Source: Sphingomonadaceae bacterium 3R27C6 (GTDB taxonomy: Bacteria > Pseudomonadota > Alphaproteobacteria > Sphingomonadales > Sphingomonadaceae). Taken from it: 64,000 nucleotides of DNA. The translations under genes were made by a program, and so were the position numbers. Numbering within the stretch: position 1 is the first letter of the stretch; each line of letters starts with the position of its first letter. Below are positions 16,832 to 25,601 of the stretch, piece after piece. The stretch is taken from positions 1-64,000 of the forward strand of contig SCNS01000026.1 in assembly GCA_005503215.1 (NCBI GenBank), in the 5' to 3' direction. Under the pieces are notes generated by a model that was given only the letters and a program-made list of their open reading frames with translations, was not told the DNA's origin and did not search any database.

Positions 16832-18610
16832 ATGGAAACCGTCGCCGCCTTCATCGCGGAGCAAAAGGCGGTTATCGGTCTGTTCGTGCTCGCGGGCATG
16901 TTCGCGGCCTTTGTCTGGGAACGCTTCTCACCCTCGGTGGTCGCGGTGGCGGGGGCGGGCACGATGCTCGCGCTGGGGCTGCTCGACGAAAAGGGCGCCT
17001 ACGGTGTTTTCTCGAATAGCGCGCCGCTCACCGTCGGGGCGATGTTCATCCTGTCGGGCGCGTTGATCCGCACCGGGGTGATCGACAAGGTCGGCAATTA
17101 TGTCGTCGACCGCGCCAAGCGGCATCCGCGCCTCGCGGTGGTCGAAGTGTTCGGCGGCGGGCTGCTCGTGTCGGGCTTCATCAACAGCACACCCTTCGTC
17201 GTCGTGATGATGCCCGTCTGCTTCCGGCTCGCCGAGGCGCTTGGGGTCTCGCCCAAGAAGTTGCTGATGCCGCTGTCGGTGATCGCCGTGCTCGGCGGCT
17301 GCCTGACCCTGATCGGCACCTCGACGAACCTCGTCGTGTCGGGCATCGCCGAACAGGCGGGGCTCGAACCCTTCGGTCTGTTCGACATCACCCCTTATGG
17401 GCTCGCGGTCGCCGCGGCGGGGGTCGTGGGTCTGCTCGTGATGGCGCGCTTCCTGCCTTCCGATTATCCGCGCATTGCCGAAAAAGCCGATGGGGCGGAG
17501 CAGCTTTATCTCACCGAACTTGGCCTTCGGGACGATGATACCGCCATCGACATGGCCCTCGACGCTGCCAATCTTGGCATAGCGCCGGCGCAGATCGTCG
17601 GCGTCGTCGCAAGCGGGCGGCTGATCACCGGCGGCGATGCCCAGCATCACCGGCTCGCCGCAGGCAACCGGATCGTCGCGCGGCTCGACGGCGCCGCGCT
17701 GATGACGCTGCGCAGCGAGGGACGCTTTGCGATCGGCATCGGCGATAGCCCCGAGCGCGAATCCACCGTGGTCGAGGTGACGGTTTCGCCGAGCCACCGC
17801 TCGATCGACCGGCCGCTCGCCGAAATCCCCTTTCTCCAGCGCCAGCGCGTCCGCATCCTCGGCGTCACCCGCTTTCGCCACCTTCCGGGGCCGACGCTGT
17901 CCGAAAACCGCATCCGCGCCGCCGACCGCTTGCTGATCGACGCCGACGAGGCGAATATCGCGCAGTTGCGCGACAATCCCAACCTGATCGGCCTCGCGAT
18001 GGCGTCGGTCACCGCCTTCCGCCGCCGCCGCGCGTGGATCGCGATCCTCGTGATGGCCAGCGCGGTCCTGCTCTCGGCGACCGACGTGATGTCGATCGGT
18101 ATCGCCGCCTTCATCGGCGTCGCCATCGTGCTGCTCACCCGCTGCATCGACGCGTCGGAGGCGTGGGGCAGCATCGACGGCGATGTGCTGATCCTGATCT
18201 TCGCGATGCTCGCGGTCGGTGCGGCGCTCGAACAATCGGGGTCGGTCGCGCTGATGGTTGGCGCGCTCGACCCGATCCTGGCGGGCGCACCGCAATGGGC
18301 GGTGATCGCAATCGTCTATTTCTCGGCGCTCTTGCTGTCCGAACTGCTCAGCAACAATGCGGTCGCGGCGCTGATGGGGCCGCTGGTGATCGGCATCGCC
18401 GAGGCGACGGGCGTCGCGCCGCAGCCGCTCCTCATCGCGCTGATGCTCGGCGCTTCGGCCTGTTTCGCGACCCCGGTCGGTTATCAGACGAACACGCTCG
18501 TCTATGCCGCGGGCGACTATCGTTTCATGGATTTCGTGCGCATCGGCGTCCCGCTCAACATCCTCACCGGGGTGGCGGGCTGCGCCGCGCTTGCCTTTTG
18601 GACGCCCTGA
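16832..18610 (+). CDS. SLC13-type permease with RCK-C domains
   Basis: 592-residue inner-membrane transporter of the SLC13/citrate-transporter-like group. Two clusters of helices (residues ~10-205 and ~395-590) each contain the re-entrant pattern seen in INSTPFVVVMMPV and LLSNNAVAALMGPL; the segment GTSTNLVVSG is the family sodium/substrate motif. Between them (~210-385) lie two cytosolic TrkA-C/RCK-C-like domains, the second including LIDADEANIAQLRDNPN. Anion (sulfate, citrate or similar) uptake or export is plausible; the specific substrate is not readable. Confidence 0.85.
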   Translation: METVAAFIAEQKAVIGLFVLAGMFAAFVWERFSPSVVAVAGAGTMLALGLLDEKGAYGVFSNSAPLTVGAMFILSGALIRTGVIDKVGNYVVDRAKRHPRLAVVEVFGGGLLVSGFINSTPFVVVMMPVCFRLAEALGVSPKKLLMPLSVIAVLGGCLTLIGTSTNLVVSGIAEQAGLEPFGLFDITPYGLAVAAAGVVGLLVMARFLPSDYPRIAEKADGAEQLYLTELGLRDDDTAIDMALDAANLGIAPAQIVGVVASGRLITGGDAQHHRLAAGNRIVARLDGAALMTLRSEGRFAIGIGDSPERESTVVEVTVSPSHRSIDRPLAEIPFLQRQRVRILGVTRFRHLPGPTLSENRIRAADRLLIDADEANIAQLRDNPNLIGLAMASVTAFRRRRAWIAILVMASAVLLSATDVMSIGIAAFIGVAIVLLTRCIDASEAWGSIDGDVLILIFAMLAVGAALEQSGSVALMVGALDPILAGAPQWAVIAIVYFSALLLSELLSNNAVAALMGPLVIGIAEATGVAPQPLLIALMLGASACFATPVGYQTNTLVYAAGDYRFMDFVRIGVPLNILTGVAGCAALAFWTP

Positions 18611-18705
18611 CGCCGCGATAGGCCCGGCAGCGATTGCCCGCGGCGCATCACCCTGTTACCTCCGCTCGCATAAAGATCCGCCCAGGGCGGAACAGGGAGT
18701 AATTT

Positions 18706-20058
18706 ATGGGGCATCGCCTGACGTTTTATATTCTGATCGGTATGATCCTGGGGGTCATCACCGGCTATCTGGTGCGGGTATATGTCCCCGCCGACAGCGA
18801 AGCCTTCACTTACTGGCTGCGCAGCTTCAGCACGCTTTCGACGATCTTCCTCAACCTGATCAAACTGGTCGTCGCGCCGTTGATTCTCGGCACGCTCGTC
18901 GCGGGGATCGCGCATATGGGCGACAGCTCGGCGCTCGGCCGCATCGGCACCCGTGCGATCGCCTGGTTCATCCTCGCGAGCCTGATCTCGATCAGCCTCG
19001 GCCTGATCATGGTCAATTTCTTCGAACCCGGCGCGGGGCTGAACCTCACGGTCGGGGCGCATTCGATCGCCGAGGTGGGCGAGGTCAAGAAGCTCGATCT
19101 GTTCGAGTTTATCGAGCATGTCTTCCCGAAGAATATCTTCCAGGCGATGGCGGACAACAACGTCCTCCAGATTCTCGTTTTTGCGCTGTTCGCGGGTGTT
19201 GGCCTCACCGCCATCGGCGACAAGGGCAAGCCGCTGGTACGCGGCGCCGAGGCGCTCGCCGAACTGATGCTGCAGATCACCGGCTATGTGATGCGCCTCG
19301 CACCGATCGCGGTGTTCGGCGCGCTTGCGGGGGTCGTCGCGAAATATGGCCTCGGCATCCTCGGCACTTATGCCGAGCTGGTCACCGAATTCTATCTCTC
19401 GCTCGTCGTGCTGTGGGTCCTCCTGCTCGGCGCGGGTGCGATCTTCCTCGGCCGCCGGATATTCTCGCTGATCCGCTATATCCGCCAGCCGCTGCTGATC
19501 GCTTTCTCGACCGCCTCGTCGGAGGCCGCGATGCCCAAGCTGTTCGAACAGCTCGACCGATTCGGCGTGCCGCGCCGCATTTCGGGCTTCGTGCTGCCGC
19601 TGGGGTACAGCTTCAATCTCGACGGGTCGATGATGTATGCGAGCTTCGCGACGCTCTTCATCGCGCAGGCTTACGGCATCGAGCTGTCGATCACGCAGCA
19701 GATCCTGATCCTGCTGACCTTGATGGTGTCATCGAAGGGGATCGCCGCGGTGCCGCGCGCCAGCCTCGTCGTGATCACCGCGACGCTCGCGATGTTCGAC
19801 CTGCCGGTCGAGGGCGTTGCGCTGATTTTCGCGATCGACCAGTTCCTCGACATGGGCCGCACCGCGACCAATGTCGTCGGCAACGCGGTGGCGACGAGCG
19901 TGATCACCAAGTGGGAGGGCATGCTCGAAGTGCCCGAACCGGCCGATCTCGAACGGCCGCACGCCCCGGCCCATACAGCGCATCATGGAACCCGCGGGCT
20001 CGATCTTCGTGATGACATAGCGGAGGGTGAAAACAAGCCGGCGGCCGATAACGCGTAA
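18706..20058 (+). CDS. Dicarboxylate/amino acid:cation symporter (SDF family), paralogue 1
   Basis: 450-residue symporter of the glutamate/aspartate:cation family, with an AGGGAG Shine-Dalgarno before ATG 18706. The two hairpins and signature are present: FSTASSEAAMP (HP1), FNLDGSMMYAS at the unwound TM7, VSSKGIAAVPRAS (HP2) and GRTATNVVGNAVAT in TM8. The TM8 motif has Asn where sodium-coupled GltPh has Asp405, like proton-coupled DctA/GltP relatives. A ~45-residue polar tail (EVPEPADLERPHAP) extends past TM8. The gene is followed by a second SDF paralogue 47 bp away. Confidence 0.9.
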   Translation: MGHRLTFYILIGMILGVITGYLVRVYVPADSEAFTYWLRSFSTLSTIFLNLIKLVVAPLILGTLVAGIAHMGDSSALGRIGTRAIAWFILASLISISLGLIMVNFFEPGAGLNLTVGAHSIAEVGEVKKLDLFEFIEHVFPKNIFQAMADNNVLQILVFALFAGVGLTAIGDKGKPLVRGAEALAELMLQITGYVMRLAPIAVFGALAGVVAKYGLGILGTYAELVTEFYLSLVVLWVLLLGAGAIFLGRRIFSLIRYIRQPLLIAFSTASSEAAMPKLFEQLDRFGVPRRISGFVLPLGYSFNLDGSMMYASFATLFIAQAYGIELSITQQILILLTLMVSSKGIAAVPRASLVVITATLAMFDLPVEGVALIFAIDQFLDMGRTATNVVGNAVATSVITKWEGMLEVPEPADLERPHAPAHTAHHGTRGLDLRDDIAEGENKPAADNA

Positions 20059-20105
20059 CACGCGGGCTTCGCGCCGCTCCCCGGGGGCGAGCAAGGAGCC
20101 GAGCC

Positions 20106-21440
20106 ATGGCCGAAGCAGTAGCGGCGATCGACCGAGCGGAGCGCGACGATGCCCGCGCCCGGCGGCTGCGCTGGCGCATGCTCGTCGGTTTCCTCGCGGG
20201 TCTCCTCATCGGGCTGGCGGTCCATTATGGCGCGCCGGACGCCGCCTGGGTGGAGACGATCACCACCTATGTGACCGGCCCGCTGGGGCAGATTTTCCTG
20301 CGCCTGCTGTTCATGCTCGTCATCCCGTTGCTCGTTTCGGCGCTGATCGTCGGGGTCGCCGAAATGGGCGAGATGCGCGCGCTGAAATCGGTCGGCGTGC
20401 GCACGCTCGTCTATACGATCGCGGTGTCGACGATTGCGGTCGTCGTCAGCCTTGCCGTCGTCAATCTGATCCAGCCCGGCGCGGGGGTCGATCCCGCGCT
20501 CGCGCGCTCGCTGATCGCCGAGGGGGCGGAGGGGGCCAAGGCCATCGCCGACCGCGCGGGCGAGGCGAAGACCGGGATGGACGCGGTGGTCGCGATCGTC
20601 CCCGACAATCTGTTCGCCGCGATGGGCCAGAATGACGTGCTCGCGGTCATGTTCTTCGCGCTTTTTTTCGGCATCGGGCTGATGCTCGTGCGCACGCCGC
20701 GGACCGAGGCCCTCAAGACCGCGATCGAGGGCGTGTTCGAAGTGGTGATGAAGCTGATCGGCCTCGTCATCCAGCTCGCGCCGATCGCGGTCTTCTGTTT
20801 CATGTTCAACCTCGCCGCGCAGTTCGGCTGGGACCTCATCATCCGGCTGTCGGCCTATGTCGGCGTCGTGCTGCTCGCGCTCGCGCTCCAGATGTTCATC
20901 GTCTTCCCGATCCTGCTGAAGACGCTCGCGGGGAAATCGCCCGTCGCCTTTTTCCACCAGACGCAGGAGGCGTTCGTGATGGCGTTCGCGACGGCGTCGT
21001 CGAACGCGACGCTGCCGACGGCGCTGCGCGTCGCGCATGACCAGCTGCGTTTGCCCGACAAGGTCGCGCGCTTCGTGCTCACCATCGGCGCGACCGCGAA
21101 CCAGAATGGCACCGCGATGTTCGAGGGCGTGACGGTGATCTTCCTCGCGCAATTCTTTGGCATCGACCTGACGCTTCAGCAGCAGGTCGTCGTGATGCTC
21201 GTGTGCATATTGGGCGGCATCGGCACCGCGGGCGTCCCCGCGGGGTCGCTCCCCGTGATCGCGCTGATCCTCGCCTCGGTCGGGGTGCCGCCCGAAGGCA
21301 TCGGGCTGATTCTCGGCGTCGACCGTTTCCTCGACATGTGCCGCACGACGCTGAATGTCATCGGCGACCTGGTCGCCGCGACTGTCGTGTCGGCGGGGCT
21401 GAAGGATGGGCCGGCGGCGAAGGCTGCGCCGCCGGCCTGA
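20106..21440 (+). CDS. Dicarboxylate/amino acid:cation symporter (SDF family), paralogue 2
   Basis: 444 residues; AAGGAG lies just upstream of ATG 20106. Family motifs: FATASSNATLP (HP1), ANQNGTAMFEG in TM7, GGIGTAGVPAGS (HP2), and RTTLNVIGDLVAA in TM8. The usual NMDGT motif reads NQNGT here, replacing the aspartate that contributes to a sodium site in GltPh, while the TM8 aspartate is retained; this is the reverse of the preceding paralogue. Residues ~135-165 form an additional polar loop (EGAEGAKAIADRAGEAK). Substrate unknown. Confidence 0.9.
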   Translation: MAEAVAAIDRAERDDARARRLRWRMLVGFLAGLLIGLAVHYGAPDAAWVETITTYVTGPLGQIFLRLLFMLVIPLLVSALIVGVAEMGEMRALKSVGVRTLVYTIAVSTIAVVVSLAVVNLIQPGAGVDPALARSLIAEGAEGAKAIADRAGEAKTGMDAVVAIVPDNLFAAMGQNDVLAVMFFALFFGIGLMLVRTPRTEALKTAIEGVFEVVMKLIGLVIQLAPIAVFCFMFNLAAQFGWDLIIRLSAYVGVVLLALALQMFIVFPILLKTLAGKSPVAFFHQTQEAFVMAFATASSNATLPTALRVAHDQLRLPDKVARFVLTIGATANQNGTAMFEGVTVIFLAQFFGIDLTLQQQVVVMLVCILGGIGTAGVPAGSLPVIALILASVGVPPEGIGLILGVDRFLDMCRTTLNVIGDLVAATVVSAGLKDGPAAKAAPPA

Positions 21441-21444
21441 TATC

Positions 21445-22347
21445 CTAGTCGGGCCGGGCGTCGTTGCCACGGTCGCTGCGCGCGCGCCCCGCTGCGGGAG
21501 CCGGCCGCGGTTCGGGCGCACTGCGGACCACCGGCGCCGGCTGCGGCGCGGGCGGGCGATAGGCTGGCGCGGGCCGTTCGGCGCGCGGGGGGCGGTTTGC
21601 TCCGCCGTCGCGCGGCGCGAGGACATCGCGGATATGGCGCGAACGGCCTGCACCCGGTTCGCGGTCGGGACGACCCGGGCGCCCTCCGCTCCAATCGGGA
21701 CGACCGGGGTTGCCGGCGGTGGGCGGAGTGCCCGGGTTGGCCGGGTTGCGGCCGGGCCAAGTGCCGCGCGGGCCGTCATGGTCACGATCACCACGGTTCC
21801 AGCCGCCACGGCCCGGGCGGTCGCCGCGGTCGGGGCGCCCCGGATTGCCGGTGGCCGGCGGCGTGCCGGGATTGCCGTTGCCGCGTCCGGGGCGCGTACC
21901 GTACGGGCCGTCATGGCCGCCGTCGCCGCGATTCCATCCGCCGGGGCGTCCCGGCTTCCCGTCGTGCCGCCCGCCATGATGCTTCCACCAGGCGCGGCGC
22001 CCGCCCCAATAGTTCAGATAGCGGTCGCGCAGCGGATAGCGGTTGCGGTAATTGTCGAACATCCACATGCCGTAACCGGGGTAATAATAATCGTCGTACC
22101 AGCCGCCGCCGAAGCCGATCTGGGCAAAGCCGCTGCCATAGTCGGCGCCATCATAGCAGTCGTAGCCATAGCCGTCGTCATAGGCATAGCCGTCATAATC
22201 ATAATAGGCGTTGCCATAGCGCGACGCACAGTCGCCGCCCGACGCATAGCTCGCACCATAGACATCGCCATAATAGCAACCGCCAAGCGTCGTCGTCGCG
22301 AGAACGCCGAGCGCGATGGAGAGGGGGCGCTTCAAACTCTTCGCCAT
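21445..22347 (-). CDS. Repeat-rich lipoprotein (Tyr/Gly- then Pro/Arg/Gly-rich)
   Basis: 300 residues from ATG 22347 (MAKSLKRPLSIALG) with lipobox LGGC at Cys24. Residues ~25-120 are rich in Tyr, Gly and Asp (AYYDYDGYAYDDGYGYD). Residues ~150-245 hold two tandem ~44-residue units built on GGWNRGD..HDGP.GT.PGR and NPGTPP..GNPGRPD. The rest is proline/arginine-rich. The order is low-complexity, probably disordered, and cell-surface exposed. No family is recognised; an adhesive or cell-wall-interacting role is speculation. An upstream in-frame start at 22449 would bury the signal. It converges with the SDF gene, 4 bp apart. Confidence 0.7.
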   Translation of the reverse strand: MAKSLKRPLSIALGVLATTTLGGCYYGDVYGASYASGGDCASRYGNAYYDYDGYAYDDGYGYDCYDGADYGSGFAQIGFGGGWYDDYYYPGYGMWMFDNYRNRYPLRDRYLNYWGGRRAWWKHHGGRHDGKPGRPGGWNRGDGGHDGPYGTRPGRGNGNPGTPPATGNPGRPDRGDRPGRGGWNRGDRDHDGPRGTWPGRNPANPGTPPTAGNPGRPDWSGGRPGRPDREPGAGRSRHIRDVLAPRDGGANRPPRAERPAPAYRPPAPQPAPVVRSAPEPRPAPAAGRARSDRGNDARPD

Positions 22348-22520
22348 AGCTTTGTCCTTTTGGGTCCAACGGTTGCGACCCGTCACCTTGGCCGCTGGAT
22401 TGCACGAGTCGAGTTGAATTTGCGGTGAATGCTGTCCCGCACCCGCCAAAGCGTTACTTGCATCAGTGTCAGTAGTCCGTTACGCATCGGGACAAAGCAG
22501 AATGGACGAGGATTGACCCG

Positions 22521-23924
22521 ATGAACGCGCCCGCGAATATCCAGCCGACGAAAAACTGGTCCGAAAAGCGCTTCGGCCCCGAAACGCGGCACTGGCTGCC
22601 GCGCAATCCCGACAGCGCGATCGACCATATTCCGGGCGAGGACGGCATGCCGATCATCGGCAACACGCTCGAACAGCTCGGCGATTATCCCGCCTTCACC
22701 CGCCGCATGGTCGCCAAATACGGCCGCGTCTATCGCAACAACAGCTTCGGCGGGCGCAGCGTCGCGCTCCACGGGCCCGAGGCGAACGAACTCGTGATGT
22801 TCGATCGCGAGAAAATCTTCTCGTCCGAACAGGGCTGGGGACCGGTGCTCAACCTGCTGTTCCCGCGCGGGCTGATGCTGATGGATTTCGAAAAGCATCG
22901 CGCCGACCGCAAGATATTGTCGGTCGCCTTCAAGCCCGAACCGATGCGCCATTATGCCGATTCGCTGAACGAAGGGATCCGCGATCGCATCGGCCAGTGG
23001 AGCGGCAAGACCTTCAAATTCTATCCGGCGATCAAGGAACTGACGCTCGACCTCGCCGCGACGAGCTTCCTCGGCATCCCCTGGGGTCCCGAGGCGGACA
23101 AGGTCAACAAGGCGTTCGTTGACATGGTGCAGGCGTCGATTGGCGTCGTGCGCGTGCCCTTGCCCTTCACCGCGATGGGCCGCGGTGCCAAGGGGCGCGC
23201 CTATCTGGTCGAATATTTCGGCAAGATGGTCCCCGAGCGGCGCGACGGCAGCGGCGAGGACATGTTCAGCCAGATCTGCCGCACGCGCGACGACAATGGC
23301 GATTATATGAGCGTCGAGGCGATCGTCGACCATATGAACTTCCTGATGATGGCGGCGCACGACACGATCACCAGCTCGATCACGACGCTCGTCTGGGAAC
23401 TCGCGCGCAACCCCGAATGGCAGGACAGGCTGCGCGAGGAAATGCTCGCGGTCGCGCCGGCGGGCGAGGGCGTTGGGCACAACAGCCTTGGCCAGCTCGA
23501 AATGACCGAATGGGCGTTCAAGGAAGCGCTCCGCCTCGTGCCCCCGGTGCCAAGCTTCCCGCGCCGCGCGCTCAAGGATTTCGAATATGGTGGCTACCGC
23601 ATCCCCGCGGGCACCTCGGTCGGCGTCAGCCCCGCCTTCACGCATATGATGGAGGAGCATTGGCCCGAGCCCGCCAAGTTCGACCCGATGCGCTTTTCGC
23701 CCGAAATCGCGCGCGAGCGGCACAAATATGCGTGGGTGCCCTTCGGCGGCGGCGCGCATATGTGCCTCGGGCTGCACTTCGCCTACATGCAGGCGAAGAT
23801 CTTCTTCCACCATGTCATCACGACGCATCGCATCGTCGTGGCGGAAGGCTATGCACCCGAATGGCAGGTGCTCCCGATCCCGCGGCCGAAGGACGGGCTG
23901 ACGGTGAGTTTCGTCCCGCTGTGA
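22521..23924 (+). CDS. Cytochrome P450
   Basis: 467-residue soluble heme monooxygenase. The I-helix reads FLMMAAHDTITSSI (A-H-D-T in place of A/G-G-x-D/E-T), the ExxR is EALRLV, and the heme loop FGGGAHMCLG places the thiolate at Cys415. Length and the N-terminus (NWSEKRFGPETRHWLP) lack a membrane anchor. Substrate and CYP family cannot be assigned by eye. No ferredoxin or reductase gene is adjacent, so electrons must come from partners elsewhere. There is no neighbouring TetR regulator. Confidence 0.92.
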   Translation: MNAPANIQPTKNWSEKRFGPETRHWLPRNPDSAIDHIPGEDGMPIIGNTLEQLGDYPAFTRRMVAKYGRVYRNNSFGGRSVALHGPEANELVMFDREKIFSSEQGWGPVLNLLFPRGLMLMDFEKHRADRKILSVAFKPEPMRHYADSLNEGIRDRIGQWSGKTFKFYPAIKELTLDLAATSFLGIPWGPEADKVNKAFVDMVQASIGVVRVPLPFTAMGRGAKGRAYLVEYFGKMVPERRDGSGEDMFSQICRTRDDNGDYMSVEAIVDHMNFLMMAAHDTITSSITTLVWELARNPEWQDRLREEMLAVAPAGEGVGHNSLGQLEMTEWAFKEALRLVPPVPSFPRRALKDFEYGGYRIPAGTSVGVSPAFTHMMEEHWPEPAKFDPMRFSPEIARERHKYAWVPFGGGAHMCLGLHFAYMQAKIFFHHVITTHRIVVAEGYAPEWQVLPIPRPKDGLTVSFVPL

Positions 23925-24002
23925 CCTGACTCCTCGCGCGCGGCTTGTTTGCGCGGCGGCGCGACCTATCTCCTGACTTTCCGGGGAAGGGGAGGGGCGA
24001 GG

Positions 24003-24443
24003 ATGGTTTTTGCATTGTTTCTGGCGGGTTTGATCGCCGTGATGTTGTGCGCGCCCGACACCGATGCCGCTCGCTGGCTCCACCGCTTTACGGTGGAGGA
24101 ACCAATCGGCCTCGTCGAGCGGCTCGAGCGCAAGCATATCCTCTTCCTGGTCGTGGGCCTGTTCGCCATCCAGGCTTATGCCGCGGTGCTGCCGGCCGAA
24201 CTCGCGGTGGCGCTCGCATGGGACATGACCGCCTATGTCGACGCCATGATCGCGACATGGGCGCTGTCGACCTTTGCGCGCATCCGGTCGATGAGGGCTT
24301 GGGTCGCCGTCCGCATGGGGGCGATGCTCGCGCCGTTCAGGCGTCTGCGGACGCGGGCGCGGCGAAACCGTCCGATCCGGCCCGACGCGAATAAGGCCCC
24401 CGCCAACGACGACGACCCATGGCTGGTGCTGATGGCCGCCTGA
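24003..24443 (+). CDS. Small membrane protein, 146 residues
   Basis: Start ATG at 24003 is preceded by GGAAGGGGAGGGG. The product has a signal-anchor-like first helix (MVFALFLAGLIAVMLC), a second hydrophobic segment (ILFLVVGLFAIQAYAAVL) and a third (LAVALAWDMTAYVDAMI), then a basic C-terminus (FRRLRTRARRNRP). No known domain recognised. It lies between the P450 and a palindromic repeat. Confidence 0.6.
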   Translation: MVFALFLAGLIAVMLCAPDTDAARWLHRFTVEEPIGLVERLERKHILFLVVGLFAIQAYAAVLPAELAVALAWDMTAYVDAMIATWALSTFARIRSMRAWVAVRMGAMLAPFRRLRTRARRNRPIRPDANKAPANDDDPWLVLMAA

Positions 24444-24495
24444 GCGTCGGCTAGTGGCGACTTTGGGGTGGGGAGCCGTCGCATTTCCCCTTCTT

Positions 24496-24573
24496 CGTCA
24501 TCCCCGCGAAGGCGGGGATCCCGCTTGGCGACGGTGAAGAAAAAGCGGGATTCCCGCCTTCGCGGGAATGACG
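24496..24573. repeat. GC-rich palindromic repeat, near-perfect 31-bp arms
   Basis: Arm 1 (24496-24526) begins CGTCATCCCCGCGAAGGC and arm 2 (24543-24573) ends GCCTTCGCGGGAATGACG; they are near-exact reverse complements around a 16-base loop. Each arm contains its own small hairpin. This is the best-preserved copy of a family also seen at 32886, 33544, 35522 and 49491. It lies between two convergent genes and may also act as a terminator. Confidence 0.85.
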
Positions 24574-24630
24574 GGAAACGGTCGAAAATTGCCATTCCCT
24601 TGGATCGCCTAGCGCCAACGCTAGCCCTTC

Positions 24631-25125
24631 TCACCCCCGAATAAACAGGCTCCGGATCCACGGTGACCGCGCGCGCGTCGCTTCGCGCCAGTCGCCATCC
24701 TCGCTCGCATCGGCGGCGATGCGGCTGGGGTCGAGCAGCTTCAGTCGTGCGCCGCGAAACGCCGCGCCGCGATAGGTCACGAACGTCAGGCCATGTTCGA
24801 GCGCGGTCGCGGCGAGCAGCGCGTCGCGGTCACTGTCGAGCGACAGGGCGGCGCGGCGGCGCGCGATGGTCACATCGACCGGCAGCACGCGGCCCTCGAA
24901 CGCGGGCAGCACTTGCCCGTCGATCCAGTCGCGCCATGCGGCGCCCGCCGCCTTGCTTTGCTTTGCTGCGAGCGCGGCGGCATTTTCCAGCTCGACGAGC
25001 GAGAGCGCCGACAGGAACATCGATTGCCGCGACGTGCGCTGCGCCCATCCCGCCAACCCTGCGCCGTCGCCGTCGGCGCGCGCGTGGCGCAGGTCGAACA
25101 ATATTTCGGCGTCGAGCAGGAACAT
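24631..25125 (-). CDS. PIN-domain protein, VapC-like toxin
   Basis: 164 residues. The PIN fold is recognisable: N-terminal MFLLDAEIL (Asp5), LSALSLVELENAA (Glu45), DSDRDALLAATALEHGLTFVTYRG (Asp101). VapC toxins cleave tRNA or rRNA. The usual Asn/Asp that follows VT-R (VTRN) is Arg/Gly here, and the C-terminus runs ~30 residues past the fold (DASEDGDWREATRARSP), so activity is uncertain. Its ATG shares one base with the stop of the upstream antitoxin gene. Confidence 0.78.
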   Translation of the reverse strand: MFLLDAEILFDLRHARADGDGAGLAGWAQRTSRQSMFLSALSLVELENAAALAAKQSKAAGAAWRDWIDGQVLPAFEGRVLPVDVTIARRRAALSLDSDRDALLAATALEHGLTFVTYRGAAFRGARLKLLDPSRIAADASEDGDWREATRARSPWIRSLFIRG

Positions 25126-25364
25126 CAGCCGCGCCTATCCAGCGCCTTGCGCAGGAGCGCGCGATCGAGCGCGATGTCACTGGGCGGGGCGGCGAGCAAT
25201 TGCGCCATCGTCTCGCGTTCGCCGCTGAGTTGGCGCCAGGCGTCGATGCTGATCAGCACATGCGTGGGCCGCCCACGGTCGGTGACGAACACCGGTTCGA
25301 CAAGCGCGAATCGCTTCGCGCGGCTGACATCCTGATTGAGTTCGCGGCTCGTGACGCGCTTCAT
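25125..25364 (-). CDS. Phd/YefM-type antitoxin (VapB partner)
   Basis: 79 residues starting MKRVTSRELNQDVSRAKR at 25364, chosen because GAGG sits 7 nt upstream; a second ATG at 25370 has no spacing. The pattern SRELNQDVSRAKR and PVFVTDRGRPTHVLISIDAWRQL matches the Phd/YefM DNA-binding antitoxin fold rather than an AbrB-type VapB. The variable C-terminus (AAPPSDIALDRALLRKALDRRG) is the expected toxin-wrapping segment. It precedes the PIN gene, the standard antitoxin-first order. Confidence 0.8.
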   Translation of the reverse strand: MKRVTSRELNQDVSRAKRFALVEPVFVTDRGRPTHVLISIDAWRQLSGERETMAQLLAAPPSDIALDRALLRKALDRRG

Positions 25365-25412
25365 GACCATCCCTCGCTGATGCAAAATCAAGGCATATTG
25401 TGATCGTTCACA

Positions 25413-25430
25413 TGTAGGTACATTACTACA
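25413..25430. promoter_or_regulatory. Inverted repeat upstream of the antitoxin
   Basis: TGTAG, eight bases, CTACA, with the arms exactly complementary, 49 bp upstream of the antitoxin start in an AT-rich stretch of an otherwise GC-rich gap. This is the usual place for a toxin-antitoxin autoregulatory operator. The remaining ~170 bp to the antiporter gene show nothing else. Confidence 0.45.
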
Positions 25431-25601
25431 CTGTTACCGCCCCGCAACAAAAATGATCGGGGGCCGGGAAATCGGCAGGCGCGGGCGCGCCCAATCGCGG
25501 ACTCGCCATTGCGCTCGCGGCGCTTTCATGTCTCCTGATGCCGGAAACCGGCGAACAGCGACGTCAACCAGATCGCAGACGCCACCGGTGGGAGAGGGAA
25601 A

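Noticed and set aside
19983..21977. 664-codon minus-strand frame over the SDF symporters
   Set aside because: Low-complexity sequence opposite the second symporter and the lipoprotein; no family resemblance.
24631..25125. Calling the PIN protein a complete active VapC
   Set aside because: One catalytic position appears substituted, so I restricted the claim to VapC-like.
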